The translations under genes and the position numbers were made by a program. From a virus, in the IMG/VR virus record IMGVR_UViG_3300025913_000027, positions 19,933-83,932 of that record: a stretch of 64,000 nucleotides of DNA, one strand, 5' to 3'. Positions within the stretch are counted from its first letter, which is position 1. Each line of letters opens with the position of its first letter. Positions 32,834 through 41,533 of this stretch are shown piece by piece. The notes under the pieces are model-generated. The model saw only the letters and a program-made list of their open reading frames with translations, ran no database searches and was not told where the DNA came from.

Positions 32834-32848
32834 TTTCGGAGGATCACC

Positions 32849-33073
32849 ATGGCCAATCAGCTTTCCGGTCAGACCACGCCCTCGCCGCGTGAATACAACA
32901 AACATCAGCGTCATGCTCCGTATGCCCGTCTGCGGCATTCGCAGCAGGCCATTGCTTTCCTCGCCGCGCAGGCTGCGCGCTTGTCGAGCACCGCTGCAAC
33001 GATTTACGCCAAGCTGACCAAGTACGGTGCGGACCGGGTCAAGGCCGCTACCAATATCAGTCAGCTCCCCTGA
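32849..33073 (+). CDS. Small basic head-region protein (74 aa)
   Basis: Starts MANQLSGQTTPSPREYNKHQ; a basic, Tyr/His-rich start and a helical Ala-rich centre (QQAIAFLAAQAARLSSTAAT). GGAGG upstream. Between capsid and connector genes, so a head protein is likely; no family recognised. Confidence 0.55.
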   Translation: MANQLSGQTTPSPREYNKHQRHAPYARLRHSQQAIAFLAAQAARLSSTAATIYAKLTKYGADRVKAATNISQLP

Positions 33074-33101
33074 TCTAATTGCTCGACGTAGCGGGCTAAG
33101 A

Positions 33102-33191
33102 GGGGGACACTTTCGGTTCGCACGTTTGAGCATAGGGGTCGGGAGAGCAGACTTCGCATCTGACTTCCGACCCCGACCTATTCTGTCCCCC
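33102..33191. other. Long nested inverted repeat before gene 33210
   Basis: GGGGGACA (33102-33109) pairs with TGTCCCCC (33184-33191), GGGGTCGG (33135-33142) with CCGACCCC (33167-33174), and CAGA (33148-33151) with TCTG (33159-33162). The three nested stems make one extended structure of 90 bases. No T-run follows, so it may stabilise or process the message rather than end it. Confidence 0.55.
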
Positions 33192-33209
33192 GCACCATGA
33201 GGTGAAATA

Positions 33210-33899
33210 ATGCCTACGTTCCCCAAAGAAGCTATCAAGCAAATTCTCGAAGGTCTCGACCACACGAACGATGCGCTCTGGACCGACGATGGTGCGCCGC
33301 TCGTGACCGAGGTGCAGCGCCTCGCGAACGACAAGACCATCACCCGGGCGCAGATTAACGATGCCTTCCCCGGCTTCGCGCGTAAAACGACTGACAGCGT
33401 CTCCGAGGATGTGCAGCCCGACGATGAAGCTGCCGAGACGAAAGCCTCGACCGACACGATCATCGATCCGGTTGCGGCTGGGCCGAAGATGGATGACGAA
33501 GACAGCGACGAGCCACTCTCGCCCGAGCAAGAGCACGAGCGTCTCCGCAAACTGGCTCTTGCCCGCGTGCATGCGGCAGAAGAGGCAGTCGCAGCGGCCA
33601 AGAGTGCCGTCTCGGAAGCTCAGCGCGGCGTGCAACAGGCCGAAGGCCGTCTTACTCGTGCGCTCCAAGTCTACAGCTCGAAGTATCCGCCAATCTCTCC
33701 GGCCGAAGCGATCAAAATCCACCTTGCTCGGCAGCAGGAGCTTCTTCGGGAGCGCGTGACCGGTTCGCGGTTTGAGCCCAATGTCGCGGCGAACCCGGTC
33801 GATCAGACCCTCATGGACCGCAAACGCAACAATGGTCGCAATGGGCGAGGCCCGACGCCGGGGCCATTCCTTCCCCGCAAAGCAGCGGTGAACTACTAA
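33210..33899 (+). CDS. Head-region protein with long helix (229 aa)
   Basis: An N-terminal domain of about 50 residues (KEAIKQILEGLDHTNDALW) is followed by an acidic linker, a long charged helix (ARVHAAEEAVAAAKSAVSEA) and a basic tail (RKRNNGRNGRGP). This looks like an assembly or internal head protein; no family recognised. GAGGTG precedes the ATG. Confidence 0.55.
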   Translation: MPTFPKEAIKQILEGLDHTNDALWTDDGAPLVTEVQRLANDKTITRAQINDAFPGFARKTTDSVSEDVQPDDEAAETKASTDTIIDPVAAGPKMDDEDSDEPLSPEQEHERLRKLALARVHAAEEAVAAAKSAVSEAQRGVQQAEGRLTRALQVYSSKYPPISPAEAIKIHLARQQELLRERVTGSRFEPNVAANPVDQTLMDRKRNNGRNGRGPTPGPFLPRKAAVNY

Positions 33900-34001
33900 A
33901 GAGGTCTCTGCCCAATGGTTTCGCTCATCTCGGGCAAGGCTACCCCCAAAGCGCCGCCGTGCAGCGATGCAGGCGGCGCTTTAGCATAGAAAGCACGAGT
34001 G

Positions 34002-34913
34002 ATGACCGCGATCTTTTCGGTACAGGATGAGACAGGCACCGTCGCGCAAGTGACGATAATGCCCTCGCCATCGCCCGCCCAGCATATTACGGTCGGCGAC
34101 ACTGGCGTCTATGCGGGCTTCCCGGATGACGGGACCGCCAGTTTTGCAACCCCGACGTTTCAGTCCCTCCCCTTCACTGTCAGTCAGGTTCTCGATGACG
34201 AGCATTTCTCGGTCTCGACGATCAATGCGAACATGGCCGACTGGCCCGCGTTCGGGCAGATCACGTGGACGACTGGCGCGAACACCGACGAGACCTCGAC
34301 CGTGTCAGAGATTGACGGGGCGAACGCGTACATTTCGGTCGAAGAGTTTACCAAATATCACGCGGCGCGCGGCAACGCGGTCCCGGCGGACGCTACTGTG
34401 CAGCAAATAAGGGCTGCCATCGTGCAAGGCACGGACTATCTTGATCAGCGCTATCGCTACAGCGGCGTAAAGCGCTTGCAGACTATCGGCTCCGCCGTGA
34501 TGGATGCGAACGCCACTTTCCTCGAAACGTGGCTCACGCCTTATGCGCTGAATGGCGTCTCCTACCTCACGCCGACGACCTCGAAGCAAAGCACTGAATG
34601 GCCGCGACAGGGCGTCATCGACTTCAACGGCGACACGGTCAACGGCATCCCCAAGCAGATCAGGGCGGCGTGCGCCGAGCTGGCGATCAGGGTCCTCAAC
34701 GGGACCGTGCTCCAGCCGGACTACGATCCCAACCTCGTCGGCGCGGGCGGCGTCGTCTCGTCGATCACCAAGAAAGTCGGCCCGCTGGAGACTGTGACCG
34801 CTTATGACACCAAGCTAGGAATTGGCTTCTTTGCGTCTTTCCCTATGGTGGATCGAATGCTCTCGAAAGCGGGGCTGCTCAACTCGGGCGGCGGCCGGAC
34901 AGTCATCCGGTAA
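34002..34913 (+). CDS. Head-tail connector / adaptor protein (303 aa)
   Basis: The N-terminal 100 residues are beta-rich and probably an added domain. From residue about 110 the sequence NAYISVEEFTKYHAARGNAV, QQIRAAIVQGTDYLDQRYRY, STEWPRQGV and IPKQIRAACAELAIRVLNGT matches the DnaT-like/gp6-type head-tail connector proteins, which seal the portal after packaging. It ends with a GGVVSSITKKVGPLE signature also typical. A GTG one codon earlier is an alternative start. Confidence 0.7.
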   Translation: MTAIFSVQDETGTVAQVTIMPSPSPAQHITVGDTGVYAGFPDDGTASFATPTFQSLPFTVSQVLDDEHFSVSTINANMADWPAFGQITWTTGANTDETSTVSEIDGANAYISVEEFTKYHAARGNAVPADATVQQIRAAIVQGTDYLDQRYRYSGVKRLQTIGSAVMDANATFLETWLTPYALNGVSYLTPTTSKQSTEWPRQGVIDFNGDTVNGIPKQIRAACAELAIRVLNGTVLQPDYDPNLVGAGGVVSSITKKVGPLETVTAYDTKLGIGFFASFPMVDRMLSKAGLLNSGGGRTVIR

Positions 34914-34923
34914 GCCGCGAACA

Positions 34924-34934
34924 TGCTAGTTGTT
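34924..34934. promoter_or_regulatory. TGCTAGTTGTT element, copy 3
   Basis: TGCTAGTTGTT, 11 bases after the connector stop and 23 bases before the next gene. Flanks differ from the other copies, so the 11-base core itself is what is conserved. Confidence 0.5.
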
Positions 34935-34956
34935 CGCCCCCATAGGATAACATAGA

Positions 34957-35334
34957 ATGGCCACGAAATTCGACTACCAAGGCGCTATCACGGATGCCGA
35001 CAACCTCATCCAATACTTCGGGATGGACGCGGTTCTCCGGCGCGCAGGGAGTAGCCCAGAAGATCGGCCCTGTCGGGTCGTGATCATCAGCTACGATCCG
35101 CGCGAGAAGCCCGCCGACCTTGCTAATCCGACCGACCGAAAGGTCATCATGTCGGCGGCAAATTCGGAGGTGCAACTGATGCCGCCGGACAATGAACAGG
35201 ATCAATTGGTGACGTTCGTGCAGCCCCCAACGAGCCCGCCCGTGATCCACGAAATTCTGCCGTTGACTTGTAAGCCCAAGCCAACTGCGCCTGCCGGGGT
35301 AACTGTTCTCTGGGAATTTACGGTACGGCGATGA
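34957..35334 (+). CDS. Putative head-tail joining protein (125 aa)
   Basis: Starts MATKFDYQGAITDADNLIQY, then IISYDPREKPADLANPTDRK and a beta-rich end. The position between connector and tail terminator genes is that of a head-closure or joining protein. Sequence recognition is weak. Confidence 0.5.
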   Translation: MATKFDYQGAITDADNLIQYFGMDAVLRRAGSSPEDRPCRVVIISYDPREKPADLANPTDRKVIMSAANSEVQLMPPDNEQDQLVTFVQPPTSPPVIHEILPLTCKPKPTAPAGVTVLWEFTVRR

Positions 35335-35834
35335 GCGCAAAGGTAGATCGGCGGCAACTGATTTTGGATAGGCTTGTGACCCTCTTGTCCGGCCTGACCA
35401 TTCAACTTTCTACGGGAACGATCCCGGCGGGAAACATCGTGCATAATCGCGATGAACTCCCGAAGGAGCTTGTCCCGGGCATCATCCTCTTGGATGCTGA
35501 CGAGGTTCGTGATTTTAACTTCCCCTCTATGCAAGGGCGGAGTGAGCGTCCCGGACCCGGTATCCTGAAAATGACGCCGGAGATTTATGTTGTGCTCGAC
35601 GTTCGCAAACCGAAGAACGTGCTAGTCGGGCAGGACTTGGGTTTAGCGCGTGTGGCGATCATCAATCTGATCCTACACGATAGGGACCTACAGGCCATTA
35701 CAGGGTCGAGTGGGTCAATACTATACGACGGATGCGTCACTGACCTCGCGCGCAACCGGCAGATGAAGGGGCAGATGGGCTTGAGCTTCACGTTCTCATA
35801 CCCGTTCATCCCTGACGAGTTCGCGGCAGCCTAA
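35331..35834 (+). CDS. Putative tail terminator protein (167 aa)
   Basis: Helix (QLILDRLVTLLSGL) then strands, EIYVVLDVRKPKN and a final LSFTFSYPFIPDEF, the alpha/beta pattern of tail terminators and tail-completion proteins. ATGA overlap with the upstream gene, and it lies directly before the major tail gene as expected. Confidence 0.55.
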   Translation: MSAKVDRRQLILDRLVTLLSGLTIQLSTGTIPAGNIVHNRDELPKELVPGIILLDADEVRDFNFPSMQGRSERPGPGILKMTPEIYVVLDVRKPKNVLVGQDLGLARVAIINLILHDRDLQAITGSSGSILYDGCVTDLARNRQMKGQMGLSFTFSYPFIPDEFAAA

Positions 35835-35846
35835 CGGAGAGAACCT

Positions 35847-36416
35847 ATGCCCATTGGAAACGAACATATCGAGGGCTCCCTCGTTAGCCCGAACATCGGC
35901 AACTACTACATCGGCAAGGGCATCGTCAGCATCAAGCTGCTTGGCGAGACCGAGTTTGTTGATTGCGGCAACGTTCCGCAGTTCGAGTTTCTGGCGAAGG
36001 TCACTCAGCTTGACCACTTCTCCAGCCGGACCGGCGTTCGTGTCAAGGACTTCACCGCCGTCATTGAGATCGCGGGCTCGCTTACGATGCAGCTCGAAGA
36101 GCTGACCGCGCGCAACATGGGCTTCGCTCTGCTCGGTCTGCCGACCGGCGGCCCGTCGCCGGTCCCGGATACAATCGACATCTTCTCCAGCCCGGTCATC
36201 TACGGCTCGGTGCGGTTCGTCGGCACCAACGACATCGGCCCCATCTGGACGGTGAACTTCCCTCTCGTGAAACTGTCGCCCTCGAAGGCTCTCGGCCTGA
36301 TCGCGAATACGTGGGGCGTCATCGATCTCGAAGGCGACGTGCTGTTCGATCAGTTGCAACAGACCTTCGGCACCGCGACCGTCTCGCTGCCGAACTCGCC
36401 TACCAGCAACCTCTAA
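35847..36416 (+). CDS. Major tail protein (189 aa)
   Basis: Builds the tail tube. Starts MPIGNEHIEGSLVSPNIGNY, with tube-type strands (VPQFEFLAKVTQLDHFSSRT, DFTAVIEIAGSLTMQLEELT) and a final WTVNFPLVKLSPSKALGL. Size, beta-rich pattern and place before the chaperone pair fit. A strong hairpin follows. Confidence 0.75.
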   Translation: MPIGNEHIEGSLVSPNIGNYYIGKGIVSIKLLGETEFVDCGNVPQFEFLAKVTQLDHFSSRTGVRVKDFTAVIEIAGSLTMQLEELTARNMGFALLGLPTGGPSPVPDTIDIFSSPVIYGSVRFVGTNDIGPIWTVNFPLVKLSPSKALGLIANTWGVIDLEGDVLFDQLQQTFGTATVSLPNSPTSNL

Positions 36417-36422
36417 GCTATC

Positions 36423-36470
36423 AGCCCGTGGCCTGTTTTCAGCATCCGTTGAAACAGGCCACGGGGCTTA
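36423..36470 (+). terminator. Long hairpin after the major tail gene
   Basis: GTGGCCTGTTT (36428-36438) pairs with AAACAGGCCAC (36452-36462), extended by AGCCC/GGGCT with one bulge, then TTATGG. Likely a terminator or message-stabilising element for the abundant tail protein message. Confidence 0.65.
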
Positions 36471-36485
36471 TGGTTTCATAGGCCA

Positions 36486-36508
36486 AAACGGACAGAAAAT
36501 GTCCGTTT
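36486..36508 (+). terminator. Second hairpin after the major tail gene
   Basis: Perfect 9-bp stem AAACGGACA / TGTCCGTTT with a 5-base GAAAA loop, 16 bases behind the first hairpin. The 3' arm ends in TTT but no longer T-run follows. Confidence 0.45.
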
Positions 36509-36543
36509 CGGCGTATGAAGTATCCCACCGGAGAACTCCCCCC

Positions 36544-36927
36544 ATGACCGACGAAACTCAAGACCCCGCTGCCGCCCCTGTAGTGGCTCAGGATGCGCCC
36601 GCTGCCGACCCGGCCCCGGAAGTCGCCGCCGACCCGGCAGCCGCTCCAGACCCCGTTTCTGAGGCTCCGGCCGCCGACCCGGCCCCGGAAGTCGCTGCCG
36701 ACCCGGCCCCGGAAGTCGCTGCCGACCCGGCCCCGGAAGTCGCTGCCGACCCGGCCCCGGAAGTCGCCGCCGACCCCGCTCCGGCGGCTGATCCCGCTCC
36801 GGCTGCCGACCCCGTAGCGGACGACGAGGACCTCGAAATCGAGATCACCGAAACGATCCGGGTCCACAATCCGAACGCCCTCCGTGGCGTCCCCGCCGGT
36901 CCGCCTCCGCATCCGCGTACCGTATAA
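36544..36927 (+). CDS. Acidic Ala/Pro repeat protein (127 aa)
   Basis: Starts MTDETQDPAAAPVVAQDAPA. The centre repeats DPAPEVAA about five times plus DPAPAA variants, then an acidic strand DEDLEIEITETIRVHN and a basic end. Such sequences are extended and rigid. Between the tail tube and chaperone genes it may be a tube-associated or spacer protein; no family recognised. The ATG at 36544 is chosen because an earlier start overlaps a hairpin. Confidence 0.6.
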   Translation: MTDETQDPAAAPVVAQDAPAADPAPEVAADPAAAPDPVSEAPAADPAPEVAADPAPEVAADPAPEVAADPAPEVAADPAPAADPAPAADPVADDEDLEIEITETIRVHNPNALRGVPAGPPPHPRTV

Positions 36928-36972
36928 GGTTTCTACCCTATCGAATGTCCCCCTTCGAATAAGGAATAGATT

Positions 36973-37434
36973 ATGAGCACCAAGCCGGGCCTCAATCTGG
37001 CCGATCTCGCCCCAATGTATGAAGACGTGCCAATTGGAGACAGCTACCTCCGCGTCCACGGTATCAGCGCGAAGACCGGCCTCGAAATCTTCAAGCGCTT
37101 TCCCAAGGTTCTGGGAATGGTTGGTGAAGGGTTCAATCTCGGAAACTTTCTGGCAGTAGCTCCCGATGCCGTGGCCGCGATCATCGCAGCCGCGACCGAC
37201 AACCTCGGCGATGAGAAGGCAGAAGCGGTAGCAGCCGGGCTCGGGGTCGAGACCCAGTTTGATATTTTGGAAGCGGTAGGGAGGCTTACCTTTACAAGAG
37301 GGTTCGCCCCTTTCGCGGAGAGGATCATGGCCCTCGCAGGCGCAGCCAACTCCGGCCTCTCTTCAAAGGTGCCGGATTTGAAATCGCCGCCAGCATCGAA
37401 GCCCTCATCGCCGCCGGACACCCCCCAAGCGTAG
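36973..37434 (+). CDS. Tail assembly chaperone, short (G-like) product (153 aa)
   Basis: Helps load the tape measure protein before tube polymerisation. Starts MSTKPGLNLADLAPMYEDVP, mostly helical, with a low-complexity Pro/Ser tail beyond residue 130 that looks like read-through of a region better conserved in the other frame. AAGGAA precedes the ATG. See the frameshift site at 37308. Confidence 0.7.
   Translation: MSTKPGLNLADLAPMYEDVPIGDSYLRVHGISAKTGLEIFKRFPKVLGMVGEGFNLGNFLAVAPDAVAAIIAAATDNLGDEKAEAVAAGLGVETQFDILEAVGRLTFTRGFAPFAERIMALAGAANSGLSSKVPDLKSPPASKPSSPPDTPQA
37308..37314 (+). promoter_or_regulatory. Putative -1 ribosomal frameshift site in the chaperone gene
   Basis: C-CCT-TTC fits the X-XXY-YYZ slippery pattern in the frame of the short product. 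The -1 frame is open from 37263 (after a TGA at 37260) to the stop at 37593, so a slip here gives a fused product of about 207 aa. Confidence 0.6.
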
Positions 37435-37595
37435 TCTGGGACTACACCCCCAGACAGATGGCAGCTTTCACGTTTCTCGCGGTCAAACGGAAGAACCGTG
37501 AGGACCATGCCTCGCTCTCGTTGATGCTACTCGCGCAGAGTGGTGACGAGAAGGCGGTCAAGAAGCAATTGGAGACTTGGGAGAGGGATGCCTGA
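37314..37595 (+). CDS. Tail assembly chaperone extension (T-like part of GT fusion)
   Basis: This stretch is read only after a -1 frameshift. It encodes FEIAASIEALIAAGHPPSVV, then WDYTPRQMAAFTFLAVKRKN and a final helix KAVKKQLETWERDA, typical of the T part of lambda-like G-GT chaperones, which binds the tape measure. It has no good start codon of its own near the beginning. The stop overlaps the next gene (TGATG). Confidence 0.65.
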   Translation, partial: RGEDHGPRRRSQLRPLFKGAGFEIAASIEALIAAGHPPSVVWDYTPRQMAAFTFLAVKRKNREDHASLSLMLLAQSGDEKAVKKQLETWERDA

Positions 37596-38143
37596 TGCCC
37601 CTTCGCATCACAACCGATAAGATCGCGGCCCCGAAGTTCAAACAGAATTTGGCTGGGCTCCGAGACCGGTTCGAGAAGGCCCTGACTGCCTCAGTCAACA
37701 TGGCTGCGTCCATGATCAAAGAACAGGCCGATGCGGATATCGCTGGAGCTGGAAATTTCGGACAACGCTGGACGGAGGGCCTGCATGTAGACGTGAGCGA
37801 CACGCTCGGCAACATGCGGATCAGCGTCACGCATGATATCCCTTATGCCGGGATTTTCGAGACCGGCGGTGTGATCAAGGGAAATCCATTCCTCTGGATA
37901 CCGATCAGCGGGACGGATGCCGAGCGCACTCCCGCAAGCGCGTATAGTGGAGGGCTCTTCTCCGTCAACCGCAAGAGCGGCGGCCCACCGCTGCTCTTCT
38001 CCATTTCGGATAAACAACCGAAGTATTTCGGGGTCGAGAGCGTCACGATCCCGAAGAAATTCCATACCGGCGAAATCGTGAAGAGTGTGATGGGGAATTT
38101 CCGTCAGATATTCGATAGCGCGTTTAGGAGTAGGACCGTCTGA
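37595..38143 (+). CDS. Minor tail protein, DUF6441-like (182 aa)
   Basis: N-terminal helix (DRFEKALTASVNMAASMIKE), then YAGIFETGGVIKGNPFLWIP and a long beta-rich end. This pattern and the place just before the tape measure recall DUF6441/gp10-type tail proteins. The ATG at 37595 shares bases with the frameshifted stop; a start at 37577 is a poorer choice. Confidence 0.55.
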   Translation: MPLRITTDKIAAPKFKQNLAGLRDRFEKALTASVNMAASMIKEQADADIAGAGNFGQRWTEGLHVDVSDTLGNMRISVTHDIPYAGIFETGGVIKGNPFLWIPISGTDAERTPASAYSGGLFSVNRKSGGPPLLFSISDKQPKYFGVESVTIPKKFHTGEIVKSVMGNFRQIFDSAFRSRTV

Positions 38144-40443
38144 TGCCCAATCTTGACGACATCACGCAAAAGATTTTGATCGACGGCGACGCCGAGGTCA
38201 TCAATAAGCTCAGTGAGATCGGAGAGAAAGGCTTCGAGGCGATCAAGGAGCTTAGCGAAGCGGCGGAGAGCGGAGCGAGCGGACTTGAAATCTTCGGGAC
38301 AGCAATCGGCGAAGTAGGCGCGACGATCATCGGGGTCGTCGGCGCGATCTCAGCGTTCGTCGATGCCAATGACGAAGCCATCCAGCGTACCAACTTCCTC
38401 GCGCAGGCGTTCGGGGCCACGACTGAGCAAGTCGTCGGGCTCGAAGCCGCGTTTGCCGCCGCTGGCGTCAGCACGCGTACCTTCGAGCAGTTCGCCCAGC
38501 GGCTCACGACGACTATCGCGCGTGAGTGGCCTGCGATTACCGAGAGTATCCGGACTTCGTCCAACGAACAGGACGCGGCTCAGGAGCGTGTTGTCTCTTC
38601 GACCATCAAAGTGCAGGAGGCCCAGCGGGCACTTGGTTTCGTAAATGACGAGACCGCCAGCAAGATCGCTAACTCGTCCCTTCGGGCACAAGCGGCATAC
38701 ACCGCGCTCCAGTTCGCGGCCTCCCATGCGCTCCAGCAAATCCAGCACGACACGGATAGCGTGCGCGGTGCCGATCTTAGTTTGGAGAGCGCGCAACAGC
38801 GGCTCGCCGAGCTAGAGGGCCGCCCAGTATCGGAAGCGGACAAGCAGGCCCTTCAAATTCGCGAAGCTCAGCTTGCCGTGGACAAAGCCCGGCAGGCGGC
38901 AGCGGATGCTCGCATCGCGCAGCAGGAGCATGCGGCGCAAGCGGCGGCTAAGCAAGCTCAGCTCGAACAGGCGGCGGAGGATGCCGCCCTAAAACACGAG
39001 ACTGCCATTTCCGAGGCTGCGACCTCGCGACAGAAGGCGGAAGAGGCCGTGCGCTCTGCGATCACCGCTCGCGCCGAGGCCGAGGATCGCGCTCAGCAGA
39101 TCGCGCTCAAGAGCATCCCGGCGATCAAGTCGGCAATCGAAGGGCTGACCGACGGTAGCAAGGCGGCCACGACGGCTATCGATCTGACGCAAGTTTCGGT
39201 CACCAATCTGACTAAGGGCATCATTGCTGCCGCTCAGGTCGGCGATAAGCCGCCGACCGGTTTTCAGGTTATGGTCGAGCTGTCCCGTGTTCTTTCCAGC
39301 GAACAGGGCAAGCTCATCGACAGCTCGCAAAAACTCGCTATCGTCCAGCAGCTCAGTCAGCGCGGTTTCAGCACAACGAGTGGAGCGGCCTTTGAGCTGC
39401 TCAACGCGCTGGAGCGCGGGCCGGAGTATTTCAAGAGGTTCGAGAACGCGGCCAAATCCCATTTCTCGGTCAACGAGCAAGGGCGGCAGAACGTCGAACA
39501 CTTTAGAGATGCTATCGCTGCGCTAGGTCAGAGCATCGAACTTGTCAATCGCGACTTCGCGGCTGCCGCGAGCCCAATCTTCACGAGCTTCCTTGAAGCG
39601 CTCAATGAGAGCCTGACCACGAGCGACGGGCTGCTGCATGCGGTCGTAGCGGGCGTTCAAGCTATCGGTGCGGGTCTTGGGGTCGTTATCGAGGGCTATC
39701 AGAAGCTCGCGACTGCGATTGATCATGCGTTCAATCTTGAGCCCGGGAGGGCGATGCAGGCTCTTATTGGGGCGGCTATCACGGCGGTTGCGCTCTTCGC
39801 ATCCGCGTGGCTGGCGGTCCCGGCTGCGATTGCGGTCGTGGTGACAGCTATCGGCTACATCGCGGAAAACTGGGATAAAGTACGAGAAGGGGCAGCTCGC
39901 GCATGGGAGGCGGTCACCAATAGCTCGGTAGTCAAATTCTTGGAGAGCGTCCTCGAAGAGGTGAAGGCTATCTGGAGTTTCCTCTCGAAGATCGTCGCGG
40001 CAGCGAACACCCTATCTCCGATAAGCGGCAAGAGCGGCGGCGCGAGTGCTGGCGCGGGAGGCAGCGAAAGTGGCGCGCAGGGGTTCGCGGAAGGCGGCCC
40101 CATCAACGGCCCGGGAACGACTACGAGCGACAGCATCCTCGCGCGCCTGTCGCGCGGCGAGTTCGTCATCAAGGCAGCGGCGGTGCAGACATATGGCGCT
40201 GGGCTCTTCCATGCGCTGAACAACATGATGCTGCCCGGCTTCGCGTCCGGTGGCCTCGTGCCATCTCCGGTCCGTCTGCCCGGCGGCGGCAGCGTGCCCG
40301 CGACGAGCACATTGAACTTGTCAATCGACGGACGATCCTTTAATGGTTTGCGGGGGCCGAAGAGCACGATTGACGACCTCTCCAGCTTCGCGATTGCCCG
40401 CCAGACTTCGGCGGCGGGTAGCAACCCTTCATGGATGAAGTAA
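38143..40443 (+). CDS. Tape measure protein (766 aa)
   Basis: Sets tail length and is ejected ahead of DNA. Residues 1-90 form a Gly/Ala-rich hydrophobic start (GTAIGEVGATIIGVVGAISA), residues 140-340 a long Ala/Gln/Glu coiled coil, residues about 530-570 hydrophobic segments (IGAAITAVALFASAWLAVPA), and the C-terminus has FAEGGPINGPGT and RGEFVIKAAAVQTYGAG, hallmark tape measure ends. The length suggests a tail of roughly 110 nm by the usual 0.15 nm per residue rule. Confidence 0.85.
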   Translation: MPNLDDITQKILIDGDAEVINKLSEIGEKGFEAIKELSEAAESGASGLEIFGTAIGEVGATIIGVVGAISAFVDANDEAIQRTNFLAQAFGATTEQVVGLEAAFAAAGVSTRTFEQFAQRLTTTIAREWPAITESIRTSSNEQDAAQERVVSSTIKVQEAQRALGFVNDETASKIANSSLRAQAAYTALQFAASHALQQIQHDTDSVRGADLSLESAQQRLAELEGRPVSEADKQALQIREAQLAVDKARQAAADARIAQQEHAAQAAAKQAQLEQAAEDAALKHETAISEAATSRQKAEEAVRSAITARAEAEDRAQQIALKSIPAIKSAIEGLTDGSKAATTAIDLTQVSVTNLTKGIIAAAQVGDKPPTGFQVMVELSRVLSSEQGKLIDSSQKLAIVQQLSQRGFSTTSGAAFELLNALERGPEYFKRFENAAKSHFSVNEQGRQNVEHFRDAIAALGQSIELVNRDFAAAASPIFTSFLEALNESLTTSDGLLHAVVAGVQAIGAGLGVVIEGYQKLATAIDHAFNLEPGRAMQALIGAAITAVALFASAWLAVPAAIAVVVTAIGYIAENWDKVREGAARAWEAVTNSSVVKFLESVLEEVKAIWSFLSKIVAAANTLSPISGKSGGASAGAGGSESGAQGFAEGGPINGPGTTTSDSILARLSRGEFVIKAAAVQTYGAGLFHALNNMMLPGFASGGLVPSPVRLPGGGSVPATSTLNLSIDGRSFNGLRGPKSTIDDLSSFAIARQTSAAGSNPSWMK

Positions 40444-41061
40444 ATGCCCAAAGACGCACTGGGACACGGAAGTAATCCTAGAGGCCTCGCGGGCGAACAC
40501 TTGCCCGTGTGGTATCACGGCTCGCCGACCGGCTTTCCCGGTCTGACTGGCCCTATCCATGTCGGCACTTATCGCGCCGCCCGCATGGCGCTTGAAGCGC
40601 GCATCGGCGTGCCTGCGGATGGGAAAGGCTGGGACGGGACGCGAGAGTATGGAAAGACGCTGCTCGCCGGAAAGGAAACGCTCGCTAAAATGGAGAGTGG
40701 CGAGAAGCCCTACTACAATAAGTATCCGGCGTCCGGATACAATGCAGGTAGTTGCGACGAAGAGGTCCCGCAAAAAGACTACTATCCAGATCAGCGAAAG
40801 AGCTTGCCGACGATGGGGAGGGACCGAACGCCAATGTCATTGACCATGCGCCCGGCTGTCCGGGCCTATCAGATAAATGGCCCGATGAAGAACTCTCCGG
40901 GAACGCCGTACACCGACACGCGAGCCAATGCTCTTGCCCGAGCGCAGCAGACCAAGGGCAACGGCAAGCACGGCTTCTATTACACAAATGATGCCGAAGA
41001 CAGCGGCAGTATCTCGGCTGTCGTGCCGAACCACGAGCACTTAACAGGATTGGTAGAATAG
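40444..41061 (+). CDS. KDAxGHGSN-tagged protein 9: possible ADP-ribosyltransferase (205 aa)
   Basis: Tag MPKDALGHGSNPRG. The payload starts VWYHGSPTGFPGL (HGS, as the first ART motif) followed by PIHVGTYRAARMALEARIG, and ends with a KHGFYYTNDAEDSGSISAVV segment and PNHEHL, which could supply the Tyr and Glu positions. The resemblance to ART-fold phage toxins is by pattern only. It starts right after the tape measure stop, an unusual site for an enzyme. Confidence 0.5.
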   Translation: MPKDALGHGSNPRGLAGEHLPVWYHGSPTGFPGLTGPIHVGTYRAARMALEARIGVPADGKGWDGTREYGKTLLAGKETLAKMESGEKPYYNKYPASGYNAGSCDEEVPQKDYYPDQRKSLPTMGRDRTPMSLTMRPAVRAYQINGPMKNSPGTPYTDTRANALARAQQTKGNGKHGFYYTNDAEDSGSISAVVPNHEHLTGLVE

Positions 41062-41062
41062 C

Positions 41063-41533
41063 ATGCCCGGCGGATTTGAAAACATTCTCCCCGCGAATGC
41101 GGATACGATCCTAACGATCTCATCGTTCGGGAACATGCTGTATCAGGCGCGTGGCCTGACGCAAACCCTGTCCGTGATCGGCGAGGCAACTCAGCAGGAC
41201 CGCACGATCAACGGCACTCTCGTCGATCTCTCAGTCGCGCAGTTCCGCAAGTATTCCTCGAAGATCACCTCTCCGAGCGATACGAACGCTCCGCCGCTCG
41301 ACGGCGTCTTCCCCGGTATGATCGTCACCGTACAGTGCGCGGTCGGGCTCTCGTATCTCACGAGCGGCGGGAACGGCCCCAACCATCGCACGCCAGTCTC
41401 CGGCTCTGTCTATACCGAAGGAGCATACACCTTCTATCGACCCGAACTCACGATGATGGTCAAGACCGTCGAAACTCAGTTTGATGAATGGAAGAACGTG
41501 GTAGGCTGGACCTTAGAGCTTGAGGAAGTCTGA
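41063..41533 (+). CDS. Minor tail protein (156 aa)
   Basis: Starts MPGGFENILPANADTILTIS. Beta-rich, with FPGMIVTVQCAVGLSY and a final FDEWKNVVGWTLELEEV. This protein type follows the tape measure in many siphoviruses as a distal tail component. It is flanked on both sides by tagged genes. Confidence 0.55.
   Translation: MPGGFENILPANADTILTISSFGNMLYQARGLTQTLSVIGEATQQDRTINGTLVDLSVAQFRKYSSKITSPSDTNAPPLDGVFPGMIVTVQCAVGLSYLTSGGNGPNHRTPVSGSVYTEGAYTFYRPELTMMVKTVETQFDEWKNVVGWTLELEEV

Noticed and set aside
36588-36869. Antisense Gly/Ser/Ala ORF opposite the acidic repeat protein
   Set aside because: It is the complement of DPAPEVAA codons and lacks any start signal.
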